Shown here piece after piece: positions 1 through 10,762 of a stretch of 64,000 nucleotides of DNA (within the stretch, counting starts at the first letter, position 1; each line of letters starts with the position of its first letter). Made by a program: the position numbers and the translations under genes. Location: contig CM070566.1 of NCBI GenBank assembly GCA_036346405.1, positions 10,450,355-10,514,354 on the forward strand. Direction: 5' to 3'. Source of the DNA: Phyllostachys edulis (Eukaryota; Streptophyta; Magnoliopsida; Poales; Poaceae). Below the pieces are notes generated by a model that saw only the letters and a program-made list of their open reading frames with translations, was not told the origin of the DNA and made no database searches.

Positions 1-3000
1 TCATGCATCCCATCCATGGAGCAAAAATAAAATACTTATTTGGATGGTAAGTTCACTGCATTGCTCCAAGCAGCATGTTGAGATTGCACTGATTCTTATT
101 GTACTATTTTTACTTGTGAGCATGCTAGAGGTAATGAGTTAAAACTTTCATGCCTTATTTGTCCATTTCATTTAGTCATTTCTACTTTAACCTTGAGAGT
201 GTACTGGATGTTTATCGAAAACAATGTCTAAGAATATTATTGGACTAAAAGGGCAAAGGATTCATGTATCTGAACTGCTGTAAACTACTTAATAGGCTAT
301 ATGTCCATATGTAGTTATGTACTCAACTGCACATTGCTTTCTGTGCTGGCTTGTTGAAATACGAGATATCCTATGTCATCAATGAAAATTTTGAATTTTG
401 GAATGTCTAATTTGCTCTAGAAACTCTGGAAACATTGCAGCTGTGCTTTCTGCGTCAATTTAAGGGCTCTATCACAAAATCGGACTATATGGCATTGAGG
501 TTGGGTTTTATCACAGTAAGTACTCTGACCTCTCTACTGATTCAATTGTCACTTCTGCATTGTGATTACTTGTCTATTTTTTATATCAGTACCATAAGTT
601 GCCGCATTCTTATGACTTCCACAAATACATGGTACGGAGCATGGAAGATGATTACAATGGAAGTGTTGGTATCAGGTAAAACAGAATTTGCACTCCTGAC
701 TATCTGCTTTTCATCTGATAATACAGGCAATTAAGCATCGAACAAACCTATCTGTTCTGGATTGCTTAGTTCAAAGTATGTACCGTGGTCTGAAAAATCT
801 CTTCCATTAGGCTTTAATGGGATGTGTTTTCTTATGTGTTCCTGATCTTTCCACTGAACATAATATTTTTTTATTTTTCCAATGCATCTATTTTATATCT
901 GTGTTGAACCCCATGTTGGTGCCAAAATTAATATTGTGCTTGTCAACACAGATTGTCTTTTTTTTTAGAACGTATGGGAGATTCAAACATCTTTTCATTA
1001 AGCGGATATTTCTTTGTACATGAATGGTGACCAAAGGCACCGATCACCACCGCAATTTAGTACACATATTAAATTACCAGTAATTCTACCTCTACCCTGA
1101 TAAAGGGTCCACACAGATTGTCAGCTGAAGCTATCTTAACATTCATCCTTATAGGATCTTCATTATAGTATGATGTCAGCAGCTGATTTGCTTTCAATTC
1201 TCTTATGATTTATCAGTATATCATGTTTTTTCCCCAACATTCTGTTTTACTATCTGTTGTCATCTTTGTTCTGGTACTCATGCCTGAGGTAACATTCCGT
1301 TTGTTGTACAGTTGGCCGCTTTGGGCATATGCGATAGTATGCATTTTTGTCAATGTTCATGGTACTCTCTCTCTCTCACGCACGCGCACACAGTTTTGGT
1401 CATCAGCTTTAATCCTTATATGACACTGTTTGCCTCTTTTCGTTAATTGCAGGTCTTAATATATATTTCTGGATATCATTTGTCCCTGCTATTGTGAGTA
1501 TTTCCGTATTTCTTAACCAGATTTCCAGATTCAGTTAATGATTTTTCTTTTTACTGATCTCGAAATGATACTTATGTCTTGTCATAAATTACCCGTCTTC
1601 AAAATTTTCAAAGCTGGTCCTGCTAGTGGGCACTGAGCTGCAGCATGTTGTTGCTCAGTTGGCCTTGGAAGTTGTTGGGGCAACTGCCTCATATGTTGGG
1701 ACACAACTGAAACTGCGCGATGATCTCTTTTGGTTTGGAAAGCCTCGTGTCCTGTGGTGGCTTATACAATTCATTTCATTTCAGGTAATGTCTCCTGCTA
1801 CTGTAGATAATGTTCTGTTGTGATGCTTATATGAACAACTTCTTCCGCATCCTAACTCTTACTATTGCTTCCAGAACGCCTTTGAGATGGCAACCATCTT
1901 ATGGTCTCTGGTGAGAATCATCTTTTTAATTCATGATCAGTTATATACTGTTTGGGATTAACAGGCATTAGTGTAAGGAGATGAAAGACAGGTGCTGGGT
2001 TCATGGGATCTTTTTGGAATTGTTGGTTTGGATCACAGCTTATTTGTTGTGGGTTCATGGGGTCTTTTCGAATTGTGGCAAAAGCTATCAGCTAAATGAT
2101 TCAATGACTTCCTAGGCCAAGAGAAAAGAAAGGAGCTGCACGACCTGTCATCACTTCGCATATGAAAGTTCCTATGGATTATTAGATGAATTTCTCATGC
2201 CATCCTTATAACTTTGTTGGTTGTTCATTACTTTGCATACATCCTATGCAGTGGGAACTGAGTATACAATCCTGCTTCATGAAGAACCATTATATGGTTG
2301 TTATTCGCTTGGTTTCTGGGTAAGTTTCAAGAAAATTCATGTTGTGAGTTGTGACAGCAGAAGGGCTTGGCATCTCCGTATGTTAAATTGATATAGTGTT
2401 TTGAGAGAACTCCCACGTTATGTTTCACATCAGTTTCTATGTTAATCTACTTTAAAATCACATGTATTTACAATAAATATGTAATTAAGGAGGAAACAAA
2501 TCCCGCTATTGTCATGAACTGTTTTTTTAATACAAGTGTATATAGTAGTTGGGACTTCAAAAACACTTTTTTTTCGGACACTGCAGGCTGTTGGTTCAGT
2601 TTTGGTGCAGCTACAGCACACTGCCTCTTAATGTGATTATTACCCAGGTATTATTACACAACAAACCTAATTTGAACTAGCGAGCCACTTAGCAAATCCT
2701 TCACTTATTTCATCAGCACTATTTATTATCAATATATCCTTCGGATGCATTGCTTCTTCATTTGGGAAGTTATGTTTTTGTAGTTACATCCTCTTTATGT
2801 AGTTCGTAATAAACACTCAAATTTGTCTGCTGCACTTCATATCCAGAAAAACTATTTCATCCGAAAACTATGTTAGTAGGTTGTATGATTGTCGGAGGAT
2901 AGCTCCTACCTAGGTGATATCATGCTGTGGCTGTTCTCCTCTTCACGTTTCTTGCTTCTTTGCTGAATTTGCAGATGGGATCAAAGTTCAAGAAGTCATT

Positions 3001-3265
3001 GGTCTCCGAGAGCGTCAGGGAGTCACTCCATAGCTGGTGCAAGAGGGTCAAAGACAAGACCAGGCACAACAACCCGCTCTTCTTGCGGAACGGAACCGTC
3101 ACATCTAGGTCCGTTTGCTCCCTCGACACAACCATCTACGAGACTGATCATGAGACCAACACGGTATGCACCCTGTCAAGGACCGTGTCAGCAACATCGT
3201 TGGATGATGAACTGACAGTGGCTACCGTCGACGAGGAACCCTCTTGCATTGAGCAAGATATTTGA
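1..3265 (+). CDS. MLO-like seven-transmembrane protein, 3' part (5' end outside window)
   Basis: This is the C-terminal part of an MLO-family plasma-membrane protein, the family of the barley powdery-mildew susceptibility factor. The exons I can place are 1-46, 441-515, 590-675, 1312-1361, 1453-1493, 1614-1784, 1875-1910, 2252-2319, 2587-2647 and 2975-3265, all with GT-AG borders and consistent phase. Family signatures are plain: CFLRQF in the second placed exon, FHKYMVRSMEDDY in the third, VGTELQHV and DDLFWF in the sixth, NAFEMA in the seventh, FWCSY in the ninth, and QMGSKFKKS spanning the last junction. The last exon encodes the cytosolic tail, with the SLHSWCKRVK segment where MLO proteins bind calmodulin (family knowledge). 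The stop is TGA at 3263-3265. The first transmembrane helices and the start codon lie upstream of the window. The exon chain is intact, so I see no sign of a pseudogene. Which MLO paralogue it is cannot be decided here. Confidence 0.93.
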
Positions 3266-4643
3266 CATCATTGCCCCGGTAATCCCCATTGTTCACCAAG
3301 CTAAACCTGTGCAGTTAGAACTCAAGCTGATCCTAAAAAAGAATGCCTACTCCTACTTGTGCTTTGTGATTACGGAAGAAAAACATGCGGATGACACTGT
3401 ATGAAGTGATTGCCCCTCATGGCAACCAAGGAATCACTGTTACACCAATTGGTATAGAGCTTTGTTTTGACTTCGAACATTGTACTAATTTTCAGAATTC
3501 AGGACCAGCTTAGGCGTCGCCTAAGCGGTAAGGCGCTGTCGGAGGGCAAGGCATCGTCCCTACCTTGCCGTCGCCTGTCGCCTTGCCATCGTCCGTCGCC
3601 CGTGCGGCGTTGGAGAGCCAGATCTGGGCGGGAGGCGGAGTAGAGGAGGCCCGTGCGCCGGATCCGGGCGGGAGAGACCTCAGGATAGCTCGAGCAACGC
3701 CGTGAGCAGAGGATTCGGGTGGGAGAGAGCTCGAGGCGACGTCGGGGAGCTGGAGCCGGGCAGGAGGGGGGAGCAGGGGAGGCCTGGCGGCACGTTGGGG
3801 GAGCAGGGGAGACCTGGCGGCGCGTTGGGGGAGTAGGAGGTGGTGGATGGAGTAGCAAGGAGCAACTGGTTGGAGTGTTAGATATTTTTCTGGTGCTTAC
3901 TGTCAACCTTTTTGGCATGTGCAATTTTAGGACCTTCTGTGGCCTCCCAACCTGCTGCTGGAATCTTCTGCGGCCTTCCAGCCTACTGTCGGCTGCTTCT
4001 AACCTGCCGCTGGCTGCTCTACACTGCCGTCTAGTCGTCCACCTTAGCGTCTTAGGATGTGTGTAAGACGTCGTCTCGTCTCGTGCCTTAACGCTTAAAA
4101 GGTGAGAGAGGTTGAGGGGATAGGGCGCATGGGCTTGTCTTCCCGCCTTAATAACAATGCACCCTATACCTGCATCAAGCGAACGCAACGACCGCTTTGT
4201 ACTGTATTGGTAAAATTGAGTTGTTTTTTAACGAACTAGAACCCATCAGGAACTAGGCCATCTTTAGAGGGAATGGTAGTACATATTTGGGTGTGTCTGG
4301 CAACATTTGTGATGGAAAAATGGGAATGGTGGGAGTGTGGGACTCGGAATGCGAGTTTAGTTTTAGGCAGCTTCTGGACTTGCTGATATGATATGCCTCC
4401 TGCAGTACTATGAAGCACAGCTTAGATCCTTGCTACTTCGCTTGGTATTCCATCTCAATCCATATGGCACCATCACGTCCATGGTGAAAAACTTGCAAGA
4501 GCACGTTGCGCTAGCCATGGCAGAGAGCCTCAAAGTCAAGAGTGTCCGATCACTTCGCTTGGAAATTTGTATCTTGAGAGGGTTTGGATCATAGTTACCA
4601 GAAACGCTGTACAAGATTCAGATTCGTAGTTTGCTATTTTTTT
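3266..4643. other. 3' flank of the MLO gene with a GC-rich, probably transposon-derived block (about 3497-4190)
   Basis: From 3497 the base composition jumps to GC-rich, short-period sequence. It opens with a near-palindrome (GCTTAGGCGTCGCCTAAGC at 3509-3527). It ends near 4190 with TTAACGCTT and CGCCTTAATAAC, which resemble the 'TTAAGGCG' ends of decayed grass hAT-type insertions. I found no convincing target duplication. Long open frames here on both strands are compositional. I see nothing recognisable between about 4200 and 4643. Confidence 0.35.
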
Positions 4644-5121
4644 TGTGACAACCTGACCCCGGATGGAATCAAACTCACACAAATCGGCAGCACTGGTATA
4701 GTAATTTGGGGTAATGGGGGAGAAATGGGGATGAGGAATTAGAGAAGAGGACAGGTGGGGAAAGTAGACTCCAAATCATTTCATTCGACGGCTTCATCTG
4801 TGTTACATGACTCTCCCTTATACTCATCTCCATCCTCACAGAACTGTCACAGACACATAGGGCCCACCATCCTATGCTCTGAACCCATACACCCACAAGC
4901 TTGTCATCCCATTTACACATACACCCACACTCCCTTGCACCCTGAACCCACAAGTCATGCAGACCAGTCACTACTACTACACTATATCCCCAAGGGTCAT
5001 GACATTTTCCTCCCCATGAAAAGCAGCTTGCCCTCAAGCTGCTGTCATCTGTAAAGTTGGTGTGATGTTTGGTTTGAAGGTTGATCATAGAAACACCAAA
5101 TGCAACAACTGGTACCGAACA
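4644..5121 (-). repeat. 3' LTR of the 4.6-10.1 kb element
   Basis: This block matches 9401-10055 along its length, apart from the MITE in the other copy. Shared landmarks are TATAGTAATTTGGGG, ATGTGTCTGTGA in reverse, ACACCCACACTCCCTTG, GGGTCATGACATTTTCCT and AAACACCAAATGCAACAAC. The exact right border (after GGTACCGAACA) is approximate. Confidence 0.72.
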
Positions 5122-5810
5122 TGAGATCTTTGTGTACAATTGATGTCTCAGATTCATTTGCTTCCCATACTTCCAAACCCAACAAGTAATGGTCTTGGTT
5201 TCATTGGCGCCTGGGCCTCTTCTGGGCAACATCATTCTAGCATTGATTTCATTGGCGCCTGTGCCTCTTCTTCTCAAATTAGTGACATTGATTGCTGATT
5301 TTCTCCAAGGGCTTACTGCTTGGGCGGAGTGGAGCTCACCTTCATGGATCAACTGAACTATTTCCATAGTAAAAACTAAAGGAGAACTAACAGCCAAGTC
5401 AATGTGTACCCTAAGATAACATGTACCCCTCCATTAAAACCAGGAGATAACAAGTTGAATTGCACATCTGTCAATTGCATGTCCTGTGTTAAAATAATCT
5501 GCCCAAGAGCACATCACTAGCAACTGAACTAACAGCTTTCAGAAAAACAAATTAAGCTTGGCATGTTTTCAATAGCTGATGTCATACCCAGGAGAATAAA
5601 CTTCAAAATACCCAGATCCCATTGTCTTGTAGCCGATGTTATCTTGTATAACTTATATTGCAACAGAGCAGTCTGAGAATATTTGTACTTGAAGTACAAA
5701 GGTAACAACATAGTCAACGATTGAGCAACTTCAATAACAAACCACCTTAGGAAAATGTTGTGGAGACCAATATTCTGTACATGATAACTTGACTGCCCAA
5801 ATAAAATGAA

Positions 5811-6363
5811 TCAGTTGAGAACAAGTATGCTCTCTTGATCAGGTGGTGGCAATGGAAATAGTTTCTCACCTTTAGTGATCATGTTCTTCAACTTCTTGTA
5901 ATAGGGCACCACCATCAGACTTCTTGGGCTTGGAACACCTTCCGGGAACAGAGTTACCTTGCTCATTGTGCAAATCACTCGGTCAATCAACTTCTCTGAT
6001 TTAACTACACAGAACACACTAGGATCCCATGGTCTGGTGATAAACAATCTAACCAGTGTCGCACCTTCACCTTCTACAAGTTGTGTTATCTTCACAAATT
6101 TGGTGACATCACCTCCAAGGCTAAAACCACTTCCACTCCAGGCAAATACCTTGTCGAACACCAAGCGAGCAACTCCATTTACAAAGTATAGGGACGAAAC
6201 AAACTTCTTCCCCACGGTGGTATCTCCTCGAACACTTGTTGCGCACCAGCAATTTCAAAACATGGGAACAACCACCCATTGTCATCAATGCAACTATTGT
6301 CCTGGCCGCGCCCAGCAATGATGATGCTGTGCAATAAATAGATGCTGAATTTGACACCGGCAA
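5811..6363 (-). pseudogene. Remnant coding frames of the 4.6-10.1 kb retroelement (left half)
   Basis: Overlapping minus-strand frames fill this stretch up to the border of the inserted solo LTR at 6387. The longest, 5811-6215, encodes a 134-residue peptide with no domain I recognise. Since it lies between the LTRs on the element's coding strand, it is most likely a decayed gag or open frame of that element. Its continuation on the other side of the solo LTR starts after 8404. The function is not known. Confidence 0.35.
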
Positions 6364-6567
6364 TGTCGCTCATGGCCAACGGTGTATGTAAGACCAGGAG
6401 GTTTTTGGTCATGATATTTGATGATGAACACATTGACAATACGAAAGATTTAGTCTTGGTGTTTTAAGTTGAATACATTGGCTCTAGAACATGCTTGTGA
6501 TCTTAGATGCTAACATGGTTTTGAGCTCTGTTGAATTCTGTCGAAAATCAGCTTTTGTCAGATTTAA

Positions 6568-7572
6568 CGGTAGTACCGGCGTTGCTTGAGCGGTATTACC
6601 GCAGGACGGTTCAACCGCATTTTTGTTGGCGGTACAATATTTCCAGAAGGCTTGTTTTTAGAGTTTCTGGTTTTCTTGAGAGCGGTAGTACCGGCTTTTA
6701 ATGTGCTTGATACTCGAGATCTGTATATGACCGCTTTGTAATAATGTAGTACCGTTCGTCAAGGTTCCGAACGCGTGTTTTGCTCGAACCATTAGATCCT
6801 GATCTAACGGCTCATATTGAGAGGAACGTTCGGACTGTCTGAACTCTTCAAGGATTGTGAGCCTTTGGATTGAAATCTGACGGATGAAATCAAAGGGAAC
6901 GTTCGGACTTTCTACAGTGCTCCTAAATCCAACGGTTTTGAAGCATGGTCCGATCGGCCTAAATCATCTGGAGCGTCCACGTGTCTCAGGGCTTGGTTCT
7001 GAGTTCTTTTGCGCATTTTAGAGGTGCGGTAGTACCGTTTGGTAATTTGCGGTAGTACCGCACATCAGTAATACCGTTGTGATTTTGGCGGTATGGAAAA
7101 ACCAGAACACTTGTTTTTTGGACATTGGATTTCTTGCTGAGCGGTATGACCGTGCCATGGATGGCGGTAGTACCGCGATAGGTTTTTCAGAGAGAGAGAG
7201 AGTTTCTGACAAGCACTGTTAAGTGAAAATCGGTAGAACTGTAGTCTTGGCGCGGTATGACCGTGCTTTGAACGTCAGTAGTACCACACAAAGGAATAAC
7301 CGTAAGGTTGCGGTATGGAATTTCCAGAGGAGATGTTTTCGAGAGTTTTGTGCTCAAGTGAAAAACGGTAGTACCACGGCTTGGTGCGGTACGACCGCTG
7401 ATCGGTAGTACCGCATGACAATAATACCGTTTGAGAGCGGTATGGTTTTTACAGAGTGCTTGTTTTTGAGAAGTTTCTGTTGTCTCTAGTAATCGGTAAT
7501 ACCGGTGTGTATGGAGCGGTACGACCGGTGTGCGGTAGTACCGGAAATAATATGGCGGTATGACCGATTGTG
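6568..7572 (+). repeat. Array of about 20 dyad motifs CGGT-N3-ACCG inside the solo LTR
   Basis: The U3-like part of the LTR is studded with the near-palindrome CGGTAGTACCG and variants such as CGGTATGACCG, CGGTACGACCG and CGGTATTACCG. Copies are irregularly spaced at about 15 to 100 bases and often preceded by G. The half-sites CGGT and ACCG are kept while the three central bases vary, which suggests the dyad matters rather than the exact word. Confidence 0.8.
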
Positions 7573-8012
7573 TTCGGATTGTTTCGATTTTTGAGAATTG
7601 GCTGAAGTTTTGGTTAAATTCGTGAGCTAATGTTGGTCAAGTTGAAGAACTTGTGCTGAATATGTGTTCTTTGATCTTTGCATGTACAGGTTGAGCGTGA
7701 AGGCAATCATGGTCAGTGACGAGGAGGACCTGGACTAGGATGGGGAGATCTGAGGTCTAAGAGGTCGTGGATGTCACGAGATGACTGGGCTTGCGCTGGA
7801 GCACGTGGAGATCAAAGGGTTGCATGGTGCGTGGAGGAGCTCCAGGAGGTGGAGTCCCGGAGGCTTACTTCATGTGTTGAAGATATGGAAGGAAGGACTT
7901 CCGTATCTGGAGAGATTTAGAGATTGAAAAATCTGTGTCTGAAAGGGTTTCGGGTTCCTTAGAGATAGAGTCCGTGTCCATGTCGTTAGAGGACATGTCC
8001 AGGACTCTATGG

Positions 8013-8019
8013 TATAAAA
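8013..8019 (+). promoter_or_regulatory. TATA box of the solo LTR
   Basis: TATAAAA stands upstream of a G-rich leader and about 190 bases upstream of an AATAAA-like signal, as expected for the U3/R border of a plant LTR. It would drive transcription to the right, out of the LTR. Confidence 0.55.
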
Positions 8020-8404
8020 AGAGGTGGGGGTTAGGTGCTAACGGTGTGGTAAAAATACGTAAGTTTTTGGCAGAACTTTGAGCGTTGCTTTTACCATGGC
8101 TTCCACGTAGGCTTGTTACGTGAGAGTTTTAGAGGCCTTCGAATTGGAGGTTTTGAGGGGTGCTTGCCGAGCACTTTGTAGACACAAATCACGTTTGATA
8201 AATAAAGTTCAGATTCATCCAACTTTGTCTCTTGATTTGGTGTTCTCGTTGTGCGCCTGAGGTGGTCTTCACTGTGAGGTTCTCCAAGAGTCATCCAAGA
8301 GATTCCTTGAGCTCTTGCACACAAGCAGGAGTTTGGATTTGGAGGTCAATTGGCTGCAATCATTCAACCCCCCCTTCTGATTGCCATTACGATCCTACAG
8401 TGTA

Positions 8405-9384
8405 CTCAGCCATGCACACAATGGCAGTCTGCTGCCTGCAAGGTCCTCCTTGGTCGCACGCCATCCGACTGGCATAGTCGACGAGCTTGTCATGACGGCC
8501 GGTTGGAGCCACACCCTGACAAGCTCTTGTGATAGTCAATCTTGTGGCTTTCTGTCTGGTGGAATTTCAACGCACACGACATGGTCAACATCCATAACCA
8601 AAGTCTGCCACAATCGTGTAGAGGTGCCATCTCCCTCCTCACATGCCGAGGGTTCACCAGCCTCGCGAGGCATTTCATCGAACACCTGGAAGGCGCTGCT
8701 CCCAGGTTGTTGTAAGCCGACGATGAACCCCTCCTTGAGGTGTGGCAGCAACAAGAGCGGCTTGCACATACCCTCCCTCGGTGCCCATCACGCTTCCATT
8801 GATCCCCTTGGTAGCAGCATTCCCTGTTTGCTACAGACCCACAATGAGCTCCTCATCCTTGACCACAGACACCACGACATCGTGAGTCGAGCTGTTGTGC
8901 TTACTCTTCAAAACCGGGTGATGGGTGATGTGCACCCGTGACACCCACTTGATGACACGAGGGTGCTTCGTCTTGCTTCCCCTCTTCTCAGGCATTCTGT
9001 TGAACACCTTGGCCGCGCTACGCTCTAGATGTTGTTGGAGGCCAAAGGCGGGCTTCTCCTTGAATGATGGTGGCGGTGGAAGCTTGAACATGTTCTCCTC
9101 GCATGCTACGGCCGCCATCATCTCCTCAGTTGACTGCTTCAGGTGTTCCACCGACTGTTTCAAGCACTCCATATGCCTCGATGTTTTGCTTAAGAGCTCA
9201 TCGTTGTGCTTCATGCGAGCCAAAATCCTATCCAATGGCATCAACGTTTGGTCTGATGACCCCACCATGGTGGTTCGTCTCCCTCACAATCAACCTTGGG
9301 CTGGAATCACGGTGCTCAGAGAGAACACCAACCATTCACTTGGACTACAGATCAAACCGAGAACAAAAATGGCGGATCGGAATG
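8405..9384 (-). pseudogene. Gag-like remnant of the 4.6-10.1 kb retroelement (right half)
   Basis: The frame 8831-9268 (minus) begins shortly after the primer-binding site, where gag is expected. It encodes a Met/Glu-rich helical segment (DRILARMKHNDELL, then repeated LKQS) followed by a FKEKPAFGLQQ segment. Further along, in decayed frames, similar GLQQ segments recur (EELIVGLQQ near 8835 and EGFIVGLQQ near 8720), pointing to an internally repeated module. There is no zinc knuckle and no known domain. I take it as the leading open frame of a non-autonomous element; its function is unknown. Confidence 0.4.
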
Positions 9385-9399
9385 GGCTCTGATACCAAA
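9385..9399 (-). other. Primer-binding site of the 4.6-10.1 kb element
   Basis: On the minus strand this reads TTTGGTATCAGAGCC, complementary to the 3' end of plant initiator tRNA-Met. It abuts the LTR that begins at 9401, which fixes the orientation of the element. Confidence 0.8.
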
Positions 9400-9400
9400 T

Positions 9401-10055
9401 TGTGACGACCCGACCTCGGATGGAATCAAACTCGCACAAAATCAGCATGGTATAGTAATTTGGGGGTAATCGGGAGAAATGGGGATGAGGAATCAGAGAA
9501 GAGGATGAGATGCAGGAAGAACAGGTGGGGAAAGTAGACTCAAATAATTTCATTCGATGGTTTCATCTATGTTACATGACTCTCCCTTATACTTATCTCC
9601 ATCCTCACATAACTCTCACAGACACATGGCCCCACCAGCCCATACTATGAACCCATACACCCATAAGCTTGTCATCCCATTTACACATACACCCACACTC
9701 CCTTGGGAAATAATTTTTGGGGAAGGGTCTCCGTGAGGCCCCTCTTCCCTACTACTGTTGGATCTCGTATAATATCGCTGTAGCGTATGTGTATAAAGAG
9801 GAGATCGGACGACTGTGGGGGAGGAGCCTCACGGAGGCCCTCCCCTAGAAAATTTATTTCCACTCCCTTGCACCCTGAACCCACAAGTCATACAGACCAA
9901 CAACTACTACTCTACTATATGCCCAAGGGTCATGACATTTTCCTACCCCATGAAAAGTAGCTTGCCCTAAAGCTGCTATCATCTCTAAAGAGTTGGTGTG
10001 ATCTTGGTTTGAAGGTTTATCATAGAAACACCAAATGCAACAACCGGTACCAGAT
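9401..10055 (-). repeat. 5' LTR of the 4.6-10.1 kb element (carries a MITE)
   Basis: It starts TGTGACGACCC right next to the primer-binding site and matches 4644-5121. It is longer only because of the 156 bp MITE at 9706-9861 and its 9-bp target duplication. Confidence 0.75.
9706..9861. mobile_element. Mutator-type MITE with 9-bp target duplication
   Basis: The 156 bp insert has terminal inverted repeats of about 40 bases (GGAAATAA...GGGTCTCCGTGAGG against the reverse complement of the right end). It is flanked by a perfect 9-bp direct repeat ACTCCCTTG (9697-9705 and 9862-9870). A 9-bp duplication points to the Mutator superfamily. The uninterrupted target is seen in the sister LTR near 4929. 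A relative sits at 44743-44891. Confidence 0.85.
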
Positions 10056-10762
10056 ACTTTTTCTTCCAATTTTCACCGCGAACACGAACCCCGTACCCTA
10101 AACCGGTTCGGATTCAACGAATCCGGTTGGTGATTCACAGAGTTTTATCATGAATCCAGTTCGTGATTCGCAGGATTCTATTGTGAATCCGGTGACTATG
10201 ATTTGAATCAAGTTGTAACATCTATGACATTTATAGTATCACCAATTTCCTTCCACGATCTTTGCACAATTTGGTGATTGTTTGAAAATATAAATTAAAG
10301 ATTGCATCCCACCATCCAGTCCAGGTTGTCGAAACGAGGAGATCAGATCTAATCCTGGGCCGCGTCCCAAAAAAGGCCCGCGAGAGCTGCTCAGGTCTAA
10401 TCCAAGTATCCAGGTGAAGGTTGCGCCTCAAACTCAACGAGGAGCAGAAGCAAAGAACAAGAACGATTTGTGGTGCTCAACTTCTTCCAAACACCACGAA
10501 ATTTCCGAAAAACAAATTACATGTCCTGTAGGAAAAAAAAGAAACGAAATGACATAAGGTGAAACGAACCTCCCAAACAGTAATTTTCCCAAATAAAATA
10601 AAATAAAAACAAATAAAAGAGGGAGAGGGGGAGAGCAGAGCAACAAGGCGGAGAGAGACCAATCACCAAAGAGCCACAAAGAAGAGAGGAGCTTCTCCGT
10701 TCCAACTCCCTGAGTCTTCTCCGGACCCCGGAAAGACCCGGCTCCTCTTTGCTGTAGAGAAG
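10056..10762 (+). other. Upstream region of the NFU gene
   Basis: There is no gene here. A short AT-rich stretch at about 10085-10205 repeats GAATCCGGTT and GTGATTC in both orientations and may be a small decayed insert. The last 150 bases before the NFU start are purine-rich (GAGGGAGAGGGGGAGAG near 10620) and likely 5' leader or core promoter. No clear TATA box was assigned. Confidence 0.4.

Larger units (their letters stand above)
6387..8399 (+). mobile_element. Solo LTR of a long-LTR retrotransposon, with 5-bp target duplication
   Basis: The block starts TGTAAG and ends CTACA, and is flanked by a perfect 5-bp direct repeat GTGTA (6382-6386 and 8400-8404). This marks a clean insertion into the older element around it. 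No primer-binding site, polypurine tract or coding region follows, so it is a solo LTR left by recombination between two LTRs. A TATA box lies at 8013-8019, and an AATAAA-like site near 8200 follows. The CATTCAACCCCCCC run just before the 3' end is like that of long-LTR Copia (SIRE/Maximus) elements, which is my best guess at the family. Confidence 0.85.
4644..10055 (-). mobile_element. Old LTR retrotransposon (minus strand), interrupted by a solo LTR and a MITE
   Basis: Two similar blocks, both starting TGTGAC(A/G)ACC (4644 and 9401) and ending after GGTACC (about 5121 and 10055), are the LTRs. Beside the right LTR lies the reverse complement of a tRNA-iMet primer-binding site (9385-9399), so the element runs on the minus strand with its 5' LTR at the higher coordinates. 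Without the 2013 bp solo LTR inside it, the internal part is only about 2.3 kb. It has no recognisable reverse transcriptase or integrase, so it looks non-autonomous or strongly deleted. Only short gag-like frames remain. The left flank is T-rich, so the target duplication cannot be read with confidence. Confidence 0.72.

Noticed and set aside
1994..2092. Possible duplicated exon in the MLO gene
   Set aside because: Two GGTTCATGGG(A/G)TCTTTT(T)GAATT units are an intronic duplication without splice borders or frame.
3499..4188. Long open frames on both strands in GC-rich DNA
   Set aside because: Pro/Arg/Ser-rich, no domain, frames open on several strands at once, and the block looks like a decayed insert.
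4675..5397. 240-aa minus frame
   Set aside because: It runs through the LTR into the internal region and is not conserved in the sister LTR.
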